A DNA stretch of 64,000 nucleotides from Roseburia sp. AM59-24XD. Lineage in GTDB: Bacteria > Bacillota > Clostridia > Lachnospirales > Lachnospiraceae. How positions within the stretch are numbered: position 1 is the stretch's first letter; each line of letters starts with the position of its first letter. Both the position numbers and the translations under genes were made by a program. Location: positions 1 to 64,000 of the forward strand of contig NZ_QUET01000004.1 in assembly GCF_003478445.1 (NCBI RefSeq), given 5' to 3'. This document shows, in pieces, positions 24,711 through 32,449 of this stretch. The notes beneath the pieces were generated by a model, which had not been told where the DNA came from, did not search any database, and saw only the letters and a program-made list of their open reading frames with translations.

Positions 24711-26108
24711 ATGATGACAAGAGAAGTATTAAAGGAACCAATTTTTGCAAAGGAAATTGTTGAAATTACAAGATTTTCTCATTCGATTGATGAGATGAAG
24801 GAGAAGCTCAAGGATTACCATGAGAATGACATCGCACAGAGTCTGAAATATCTAAACAGAGCCGAAAGAAATCTTCTGTACAGTGCGATTGATGCAAAAT
24901 GGATGGCGGAAATCATTTCTTATATTGACGATCCGGGACAATATGTTGAAGAGATCGGAATCGACAAGCTGGCAGAGATCATCAACGAGATGGACGCAGA
25001 TGATGCGGTAGATCTGTGGGAAGATATTGACGAGAGCGTGAAGGTGAAGCTTCGTACGATGATCGACGATGAGATCCGGACAGATATCCAGCTGATCAAT
25101 TCCTATGATGAGGATGAGATCGGAAGTTTGATCACCACCAATTATATTTGCATCAAACAGCACCTGACGATCCGTCAGGCAATGCATGAGCTGGTGCAGC
25201 AGGCGGGCGAAAATGATAATATTACAACAATTTATGTGGTGGATAATAGGAAACGTTTTTGCGGTGCGATCGATTTGAAGGATCTTATTGTTGCAAGAGA
25301 AAATGTGGAGTTAGATACACTGATCAGCTATGCCTATCCGTATTTGCTGGATCATGAGAAGATTTCGGACAGCATCGAAAAGATCAAGGATTACGCGGAA
25401 GATTCCCTGCCTGTTTTGAATAAGGACAAGAAAATTATCGGTATTATTACAGCACAGGATGTGGTTGAGGCTGTGGATGATGAGCTGGGAGAGGACTATG
25501 CAAAGCTCGCCGGTCTGTCTGCAGAAGAGGATCTGAATGAAACTACCGGAGAAAGCATGAAGAAGCGTCTTCCGTGGCTGATCATTCTGTTGTTCCTCGG
25601 AATGGGAGTATCCACTGTGGTCGGAGCATTCGAGGGCGTTGTAGCGGTACTGCCGGTCGTGATCTGTTTTCAGTCATTGATCCTTGACATGGCGGGAAAT
25701 GTTGGTACACAGTCTCTTGCGGTAACGATCCGTGTGCTGATGGATGAGAATCTGAATGGTAAAGACAAGCTGAAGCTGTTGTTTAAGGAAATGAAGGTTG
25801 GATGCTGTAACGGTGCTTTGCTTGGAGTGATGGCACTGGTCTGCCTGGGTGTTTATATTGCACTCTTTAAAGGATATGCAATCGGAACTGCATTTTTGAT
25901 CTCCGGCTGTGTCGGAATATCCCTTCTGGCCGCGATCATTATTTCCAGTCTGGTCGGAACCTTAGTGCCGATCATTTTCCACAAAATAAACGTGGATCCG
26001 GCGGTCGCTTCCGGTCCGCTTATTACAACCGTCAATGATCTGGTGGCTGTTGTGACATATTATGGTCTTGCGTGGATCCTGCTGATCCGGATGATGAAGA
26101 TAGTGTGA
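24711..26108 (+). CDS. mgtE: Magnesium transporter MgtE
   Basis: 465 residues. An N-terminal superhelical MgtE_N domain (about 1-130), a CBS pair (about 135-260) with the conserved DLKDLIVA and ITAQDVVEAVDDE text, and a C-terminal five-helix channel (about 285-460) including the pore region QSLILDMAGNVGTQSLAV. It is a magnesium-gated channel in the cell membrane: the cytoplasmic domains bind Mg2+ and close the pore. The leader suggests additional transcript-level control. I saw no M-box core text upstream. Confidence 0.95.
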   Translation: MMTREVLKEPIFAKEIVEITRFSHSIDEMKEKLKDYHENDIAQSLKYLNRAERNLLYSAIDAKWMAEIISYIDDPGQYVEEIGIDKLAEIINEMDADDAVDLWEDIDESVKVKLRTMIDDEIRTDIQLINSYDEDEIGSLITTNYICIKQHLTIRQAMHELVQQAGENDNITTIYVVDNRKRFCGAIDLKDLIVARENVELDTLISYAYPYLLDHEKISDSIEKIKDYAEDSLPVLNKDKKIIGIITAQDVVEAVDDELGEDYAKLAGLSAEEDLNETTGESMKKRLPWLIILLFLGMGVSTVVGAFEGVVAVLPVVICFQSLILDMAGNVGTQSLAVTIRVLMDENLNGKDKLKLLFKEMKVGCCNGALLGVMALVCLGVYIALFKGYAIGTAFLISGCVGISLLAAIIISSLVGTLVPIIFHKINVDPAVASGPLITTVNDLVAVVTYYGLAWILLIRMMKIV

Positions 26109-26192
26109 TGCAATGAGAAAGGATATTGACAAACGACTTACCGTCGGCGTTATTATTTGCATTTCCTGATAGTTTAATTACATCATTTGTGA

Positions 26193-26230
26193 TTCAATTT
26201 ATTCATTTTTAGGAAAATGAATAAATTGAA
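26193..26230. promoter_or_regulatory. Perfect 17-bp inverted repeat in front of the fic promoter
   Basis: TTCAATTTATTCATTTT (26193-26209) and its exact complement (26214-26230) flank TAGG. It abuts the -35 box at 26231. It may be an operator or, as it also follows mgtE, a terminator; the tail is T-poor. Confidence 0.75.
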
Positions 26231-26259
26231 TTGACTATGATAAAATTAGAAGATATAAT
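26231..26259 (+). promoter_or_regulatory. Promoter of the fic-hsd operon
   Basis: TTGACT (26231-26236), 17-base spacer, TATAAT (26254-26259). Confidence 0.8.
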
Positions 26260-26306
26260 AAAAATGGATTATATGTGACTATAGTATGAAAATATGGAGA
26301 TTAAAT

Positions 26307-27371
26307 ATGCGACAATTCGACTATCGTAAAAAATGGGAAAAACTATTGACGCCGAAGACGGTATCTTATTTAGCTCAAATACACGAATTTAAAGGTGAGC
26401 AGACGTTGTTTATTGAAGCTCAAAAAGACACTTTGACACAATTAGTAAAAATTGCCAGAATCCAAAGTACAGAAGCATCTAATAAAATTGAGGGAATTTA
26501 TACATCGGATGAACGGTTAAAAGCACTGGTACAGGATTCAACTCGACCAAGAACGCGGAATGAACGTGAAATTGCCGGATATAGGGATGTATTAAACACA
26601 ATTCATGAGAGCTATGATTATATTCCACTCAAACCGTCTATGATCTTGCAATTGCATAGAGATCTTTTTAAATTTGAAGGATATGATATAGGGGGCAAGT
26701 ACAAAGCCGCCGATAACATTATTGAGGAAGAAGATGACAAAGGAAATAAGTTTGTCCGTTTTCAACCTATGCCTGCGTGGGAAACTCCGGAGGCGATGGA
26801 CATATTGTGTGATGCGTTCGATACAGCATTAGCTACAGAGCAGATTGATCCGCTTCTGTTGATCCCAATGTTTGTTCTGGATTTTCTGTGTGTTCATCCG
26901 TTTAATGACGGAAATGGACGAATGAGTCGATTGCTTACATTGTTACTTATGCATCGATCCGGTTATATAGTGGGAAAATATATCAGTATAGAAAAGTTAA
27001 TAGAAAAAACAAAGGAAGAATATTACGAATCACTGCAACAGAGTTCTTTCGGATGGTATGAGGAACAAAACGATTATGAACCGTTTGTACATTATATGCT
27101 AGGAATTATTGTGGCGGCGTACAGGGAGTTTTCATCCAGAGTTAGACTTTTAACCACGGAGAAGATGTCGAAGTCGGAACGTGTAAGGGAGATTATCAGA
27201 GGCACTGTGGGCACAATAACAAAATCAGAAATTTTGGAGAGATGTCCCGATATTAGCCAGATGACGGTTCAGAGGGCACTGGCAGAATTGCTGGAGACAG
27301 AACAAATAGTTAAAATTGGTGGAGGAAGATATACAAAATATACATGGAACAATGACAAAGAAGGAGATTAG
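26307..27371 (+). CDS. Fic-family protein (probable AMP-transferase)
   Basis: 354 residues. The Fic motif HPFNDGNGRMSR starts near residue 198 and is complete. An N-terminal inhibitory motif (SNKIEG, near residue 60) matches the class II pattern S/T-x3-E-G, so activity is probably self-restrained. A C-terminal winged helix (SEILERCPDISQMTVQRALAELLE) could bind DNA, perhaps the palindrome upstream of its own gene. I prefer ATG 26307, six bases after GGAGA; ATG 26286 is possible. It is five bases from hsdM, so it belongs to the restriction operon. Confidence 0.9.
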   Translation: MRQFDYRKKWEKLLTPKTVSYLAQIHEFKGEQTLFIEAQKDTLTQLVKIARIQSTEASNKIEGIYTSDERLKALVQDSTRPRTRNEREIAGYRDVLNTIHESYDYIPLKPSMILQLHRDLFKFEGYDIGGKYKAADNIIEEEDDKGNKFVRFQPMPAWETPEAMDILCDAFDTALATEQIDPLLLIPMFVLDFLCVHPFNDGNGRMSRLLTLLLMHRSGYIVGKYISIEKLIEKTKEEYYESLQQSSFGWYEEQNDYEPFVHYMLGIIVAAYREFSSRVRLLTTEKMSKSERVREIIRGTVGTITKSEILERCPDISQMTVQRALAELLETEQIVKIGGGRYTKYTWNNDKEGD

Positions 27372-27376
27372 AAAGC

Positions 27377-28879
27377 ATGATTACGGGAGAACTGAAAAAT
27401 AAGATTGATGGTTTATGGGATGTGTTTGCTGCGGGAGGACTAGTCAATCCATTGGAAGTAATTGAGCAGATTACATATCTGATGTTTATACATGATTTGG
27501 ATGATTCTGATAATATGAGAGCGAAGGAAAGCGCTATGCTGGGGCTTCCTTATAAAAGCATTTTTGCTGAAGAGGTGAAGATTGGGGAGAGAACCATAGA
27601 GGGGAATCAATTAAAATGGTCTGTATTCCATGACTATTCCGCTGACAAAATGTATTCTGTAATGCAGGAATGGGTGTTCCCGTTTATTAAGACGCTGCAC
27701 AGTGACAGAAACAGTGCCTATTCGAAATACATGGATGATGCGATTTTTAAGTTGCCAACGCCATTGGTCTTGTCTAAGGTGGTAGATTCATTGGATGAGA
27801 TTTATAAGATTATGAATGAAATGCAGTCAACAGATGTAAGGGGAGATGTTTATGAATATCTTTTATCAAAGATTGCTCAGTCGGGACGAAATGGACAATT
27901 TCGTACGCCAAGACATATTATTCGCATGATGGTAGACCTAATGGAGCCATCCAGTGACGAAGTGATTTGTGATCCGGCGTGTGGAACCTCTGGTTTTTTA
28001 GTCGCTGCCGGTGAATATTTTAAGGAGAACAAAAAAGAAGAAATTTTCTTTGATAAACAGAAAAAAGATCATTATATGAATCATATGTTTCATGGATTTG
28101 ATATGGATAGAACCATGCTTCGTATTGGTGCAATGAATATGATGACACATGGTATAGATAATCCTTTTATTGAGTATAGGGACAGTTTATCTGATCAAAA
28201 TCCTGACAGAGAAAAATATTCCTTAGTGTTAGCCAATCCTCCTTTTAAGGGAAGCCTTGACGCGGAGGCTGTTTCCGGAGATTTACTGAAGGTTTGCAAA
28301 ACCAAAAAAACTGAGCTTTTGTTTCTTGCACTGTTTTTGCGTATATTAAAAATCGGGGGACGGTGTGCCTGCATTGTACCAGATGGTGTATTGTTTGGTT
28401 CATCAACAGCGCATAAAGCTATTCGGAAAGAAATTGTTGAAAATCAACGACTGCAGGCTGTTATTTCAATGCCTTCCGGTGTATTTAAACCTTATGCAGG
28501 TGTATCCACGGCGATTTTGATTTTTACCAAAACTGAGCACGGTGGAACAGATAATGTATGGTTTTATGACATGCATGCGGATGGTTATAGCTTGGATGAT
28601 AAAAGGTCTCCTGTTGAAGAAAACGATATTCCGGATATCATCGAGCGATTCAAACATTTAGACAAGGAAATGGAACGGAAACGTACAGAACAGTCATTTA
28701 TGGTGCCTAAACAGGAAATTGTAGACAATGCATATGATCTTAGTATAAATAAGTATAAAGAAATAGAGTATATTCCGGTAGAATATCCACCAACATCGGA
28801 GATTATGGCTGATATCCGTAAGATTGAGGCGGAGATTAGCGTTGAGATGGATGAATTGGAAAAGCTACTTGGCTTATAA
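27377..28879 (+). CDS. hsdM: Type I restriction-modification methyltransferase subunit HsdM
   Basis: 500 residues, normal length. An N-terminal helical HsdM_N domain precedes a SAM-binding motif DPACGTSGFLVAA (near 198) and the catalytic NPPF (near 284), which identify an N6-adenine methyltransferase. It modifies the recognition sequence chosen by HsdS and is required for restriction. The operon order is fic-hsdM-hsdS-int-hsdS-hsdR, all on the plus strand. Confidence 0.96.
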   Translation: MITGELKNKIDGLWDVFAAGGLVNPLEVIEQITYLMFIHDLDDSDNMRAKESAMLGLPYKSIFAEEVKIGERTIEGNQLKWSVFHDYSADKMYSVMQEWVFPFIKTLHSDRNSAYSKYMDDAIFKLPTPLVLSKVVDSLDEIYKIMNEMQSTDVRGDVYEYLLSKIAQSGRNGQFRTPRHIIRMMVDLMEPSSDEVICDPACGTSGFLVAAGEYFKENKKEEIFFDKQKKDHYMNHMFHGFDMDRTMLRIGAMNMMTHGIDNPFIEYRDSLSDQNPDREKYSLVLANPPFKGSLDAEAVSGDLLKVCKTKKTELLFLALFLRILKIGGRCACIVPDGVLFGSSTAHKAIRKEIVENQRLQAVISMPSGVFKPYAGVSTAILIFTKTEHGGTDNVWFYDMHADGYSLDDKRSPVEENDIPDIIERFKHLDKEMERKRTEQSFMVPKQEIVDNAYDLSINKYKEIEYIPVEYPPTSEIMADIRKIEAEISVEMDELEKLLGL

Positions 28880-29024
28880 GAAACGTCGATTTGCAGATGA
28901 CAGAAAAATTCGGATTTGTAGGGCTACGAGCAAAGTGTGTACCAGCAAAGTTCGTATTGATGTGAAAAAATTGTATAAAGTTTTAATTGCATTGAGTAAA
29001 TATAGGTTGAATAAGGTGGATAGA

Positions 29025-30152
29025 ATGGTTAAAAACATGATTAAACTTGGAGATGTAGCAACATATATCAATGGATATGCATTTAAGCCAAAAGATAGAA
29101 GTAAAAGAGGATTGCCGATAATTCGTATTCAAGATCTTACTGGAAATTCATATGATTTGGGGTTCTATGATGGGACATATCCCCAAAAGATAGAAATAAA
29201 TGATGGTGATGTATTAATATCATGGTCTGCCAGTTTGGGTGTGTATATATGGAATAGAGGGAAGGCGTTATTAAATCAGCATATTTTCAAAGTTGAATTT
29301 GATAAAGCTGATATAGATAAGAATTATTTTGTATTTGCCGTTCGTCATAAACTTAAAGAAATGGGACGGAAAACACATGGCGCGACTATGAAGCATATTG
29401 TTAAAAAGGACTTTGAGTCTACAGAGATTCCTTATCCGTCGTATGAGAAACAAGTGGAGATTGCCACTAATTTAAATAAAATATTTAGAATTATTGAATC
29501 ACGCAATAAAGAATTACAGTTGTTAGATGAACTTATTAAAGCCCGATTTGTCAAGATGTTTGGTAGTATTCATGAAAGTACAAAATATCCATATATTGCG
29601 GTAAAAGATTTAACGAATGTCATAAGTGGAGGTACACCAAGTCGAGATAGAACAGAGTATTGGAATAATGGTACAATCCCTTGGGTAAAGACTACTGAGT
29701 TGCAAAACAATGTAATAAAGAATGTGGATGAGCATATTACAGAGTCAGGACTAGCAGGTTCATCTGCAAAACTGGTACCTATTGGAACTGTTTTAGTTGC
29801 TATGTATGGTCAGGGGAAGACAAGAGGGATGACTGCTTATCTGGGGATTGAGGCTTCTACAAATCAGGCATGCGCTTGTATTTTACCATCTGAAAAGATA
29901 GATTCTATGTTTATGTGGAAGTATTTTGAATTATCATATGATAAATTACGTAGTTTAGCTCAAGGCGCAGGACAGCCAAATTTGAATGGAAATATGATTA
30001 AAAATTTTAAGGTGTTAGTTCCGCCGATAGAGTTACAAAATGAATATGTTGCTTTTGTAGAACAAGTCGACAAATCAAAATCTGCTATTGAGAAAGAATT
30101 GAAAAAAACACAGATATTATTTGATTCGTTGATGCAAAAATATTTTGGATAA
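29025..30152 (+). CDS. hsdS: Type I restriction-modification specificity subunit HsdS, copy 1
   Basis: 375 residues with two target-recognition domains (about 1-160 and 185-340), each followed by a conserved helix (NKELQLLDELIKARFVKMFG and VDKSKSAIEKELKK). It selects the DNA sequence for HsdM and HsdR. I chose ATG 29025 (RBS AAGGTGGA); the frame is open further upstream across 145 bases of AT-rich sequence after hsdM, but that text does not look coding. The conserved helices share 15-base identical stretches with copy 2. Confidence 0.93.
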   Translation: MVKNMIKLGDVATYINGYAFKPKDRSKRGLPIIRIQDLTGNSYDLGFYDGTYPQKIEINDGDVLISWSASLGVYIWNRGKALLNQHIFKVEFDKADIDKNYFVFAVRHKLKEMGRKTHGATMKHIVKKDFESTEIPYPSYEKQVEIATNLNKIFRIIESRNKELQLLDELIKARFVKMFGSIHESTKYPYIAVKDLTNVISGGTPSRDRTEYWNNGTIPWVKTTELQNNVIKNVDEHITESGLAGSSAKLVPIGTVLVAMYGQGKTRGMTAYLGIEASTNQACACILPSEKIDSMFMWKYFELSYDKLRSLAQGAGQPNLNGNMIKNFKVLVPPIELQNEYVAFVEQVDKSKSAIEKELKKTQILFDSLMQKYFG

Positions 30153-30251
30153 TCAGATAAGTTAATATGAATAGATAATAGAATGGGAGACAATATCGAT
30201 AATGGATTAAAATGGTTGCAGGATGTTGGTATATTAGGAGGATATACTAAC

Positions 30252-31220
30252 ATGAATGAAAAAATTGCCACCGTTTTAAATGAAATGTCTGCATATTTAT
30301 CTATTGCGCAGATGAAAAAATTACAAGAAGTTATTGTGAAAACTTTTTCAGAAAATGAATTATGTCATCAAAATATTTCGAATGAAGAATTTATGGAAAT
30401 GTTTTTGACGGCAAAAAAGATTGAAGGATGTTCGGAGAGGACAATTAAGTATTATCGTGTGACTACGATTCATCTTTTGAATTATTTGAAGGAACCGATT
30501 CGAAAGGTGACAACGGAAACAATGCGTCAATATCTTGTAGATTACCAAAAAATTAATAATTGTGGAAAGACTACGATAGACAATATTCGCCGAAATATTT
30601 CCAGTTTTTTTTCATGGCTGGAGGAAGAAGATTATATTTTGAAAAGTCCAATGAGGCGGATTCATAAGATCAAAACGAAAAAGAAGGTCAAAAATATTAT
30701 ATCCGATGAGGAAATTGAGAAGTTAAGAGATTCTTGTGACAACATTCGTGATACAGCGATGGTGGATCTGTTATATTCTACCGGCATTAGGGTAGGAGAG
30801 TTGGTTCGACTAAATAGGGAGGATATCAATTTTTCAGAAAGGGAATGTGTGGTTTTTGGAAAAGGGGATAAAGAGCGTAAAGTCTATTTTGATGCAAAAG
30901 CAAAAATTCATTTGGAAAAGTATTTACAAAGCAGAACGGATACAAATCCGGCATTGTTTGTTACATTGGACAAGCCGCATGATCGATTGAAAATAAGTGG
31001 TGTAGAAATCCGGCTTCGACAACTTGGGAGAAAATTAAAAATTGAAAAGGTACATCCGCATAAATTCCGTAGGACTATGGCGACAAGAGCTATTGACAAA
31101 GGAATGCCGATTGAACAGGTGCAAAAAATATTGGGACATTCACAAATAGATACAACGATGCAGTATGCTATTGTAAACCAAAATAATGTAAAAGCATCAC
31201 ATAGAAGGTATATTGCATAA
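30252..31220 (+). CDS. Tyrosine recombinase (phage-integrase family) between the two hsdS genes
   Basis: 322 residues from ATG 30252 (AGGAGG, 10 bases upstream). A SAM-like N-terminal domain (about 40-130) precedes the catalytic domain with Arg in STGIRVGEL, HKFRRTMATR, LGHSQIDTTMQYA (His and Tyr). It cuts and joins DNA at short sites. Integrases placed inside hsdS clusters usually shuffle target-recognition domains, which changes the methylation pattern. Here both hsdS copies face the same way, so deletion or exchange between direct repeats is more likely than simple inversion. Confidence 0.92.
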   Translation: MNEKIATVLNEMSAYLSIAQMKKLQEVIVKTFSENELCHQNISNEEFMEMFLTAKKIEGCSERTIKYYRVTTIHLLNYLKEPIRKVTTETMRQYLVDYQKINNCGKTTIDNIRRNISSFFSWLEEEDYILKSPMRRIHKIKTKKKVKNIISDEEIEKLRDSCDNIRDTAMVDLLYSTGIRVGELVRLNREDINFSERECVVFGKGDKERKVYFDAKAKIHLEKYLQSRTDTNPALFVTLDKPHDRLKISGVEIRLRQLGRKLKIEKVHPHKFRRTMATRAIDKGMPIEQVQKILGHSQIDTTMQYAIVNQNNVKASHRRYIA

Positions 31221-31315
31221 GGAGTAAGATATTTAAAGTATTTTGTATGCAGGAGAAATGGGGAGAGTGTTAAGAAATCTGAATAGGAATTTCTGCAACT
31301 TCGGATTTGTGAGGG

Positions 31316-32449
31316 ATGATGAAGATGGAAATGGTGTATGTAGAAGATTGTTGTGAAATACTCGATTCTATGCGAGTGCCTATTACTGCATCTGATAGAA
31401 TAGCAGGAGAATATCCTTATTATGGGGCAAATGGTATTCAAGACCATGTTTCTGATTATATTTTTGATGATGAACTGGTTTTACTGGCCGAGGATGGTGG
31501 AAATTTTGGTTCAAAGGAAAGACCTATTGCTTATAGAGTTTCTGGTAAGTGTTGGGTTAATAATCATGCTCATGTCTTAAAACCAAAGGCAGGATTAGAT
31601 GTAGATTATTTGTGCTATTCGCTTATGTTCTATGATGTTGATGGAATGGTTAATGGAGCTACGAGACAGAAGTTAACTCAAGCGGCTATGCGGAAGATGA
31701 AGATTCCACTAAGATCTATTGAAGAACAAGTGCATGTAGTTGATGAGTTGAATCGAGTAATAAAGATAAAAGAACAAAGACAGCAGGAATTAGCGTTATT
31801 AGATGAGATTATCAAAGCCCGATTTGTCGAACTCTTTGGAGATCCTGCTAATAATGAAAAAGGGTTCATAAAAGCTCCTATGGGAGACTACATGACATTG
31901 TTAACAGACTTTAGTTCTAATGGTAGCTATAAAACTCTGGATAGCCGAGTGACCATGTATGATGAGCCTAAATATGCTTGGATGGTTAGAACAACTGATT
32001 TAGAGTCTGGAGATATGACATCAGTTAAATATATTGATGAGAGTGCTTATGAGTTGTTATCTAGGTCAAAAATATATGGTGGCGAGATAATTATGAATAA
32101 GATTGGTAGTGCCGGAAAGATTTATTTGATGCCACAGATAAATATGCCAGCATCACTAGGTCGGAACGCATTTATGTTTAGATATGATGAGCATATTAAT
32201 GTTAAGTTTCTTTATCATTTGCTTACATCGGAGTATGGGCAGCGAGAAATACAACAATATGTAAGAGGTGCGGTAACTAAGACTATTACTAAAAATGATG
32301 CTAGATCTGTGCTAATCATTGTGCCACCAATCGAACTACAGAATGAGTTTGAAGTATTTGTTGCACAGGTCGACAAATCAAAAGTTATAGCGTACACTAT
32401 ATACATGAACTATAGTAATAGGAGGAGTTGCCATGGAAACAAATTTTGA
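31316..32449 (+). CDS. hsdS: Type I restriction-modification specificity subunit HsdS, copy 2, altered C-terminus
   Basis: 377 residues with two target-recognition domains and the central helix QELALLDEIIKARFVELFGDP. It shares AAAGCCCGATTTGTC (31814-31828) and GTCGACAAATCAAAA (32369-32383) with copy 1. Immediately after the second shared block the reading leaves the family: instead of a helix like KEL...LLFDSLMQKYFG it ends VIAYTIYMNYSNRRSCHGNKF. The last 17 bases overlap hsdR. The break at the shared block suggests a recombination junction. Start codon uncertain among ATG 31316, 31319 and 31325. Confidence 0.88.
   Translation: MMKMEMVYVEDCCEILDSMRVPITASDRIAGEYPYYGANGIQDHVSDYIFDDELVLLAEDGGNFGSKERPIAYRVSGKCWVNNHAHVLKPKAGLDVDYLCYSLMFYDVDGMVNGATRQKLTQAAMRKMKIPLRSIEEQVHVVDELNRVIKIKEQRQQELALLDEIIKARFVELFGDPANNEKGFIKAPMGDYMTLLTDFSSNGSYKTLDSRVTMYDEPKYAWMVRTTDLESGDMTSVKYIDESAYELLSRSKIYGGEIIMNKIGSAGKIYLMPQINMPASLGRNAFMFRYDEHINVKFLYHLLTSEYGQREIQQYVRGAVTKTITKNDARSVLIIVPPIELQNEFEVFVAQVDKSKVIAYTIYMNYSNRRSCHGNKF

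Noticed and set aside
30252..31220. Integrase as the marker of an integrated prophage or ICE
   Set aside because: No phage or conjugation genes flank it; its position between two hsdS genes fits specificity switching instead.
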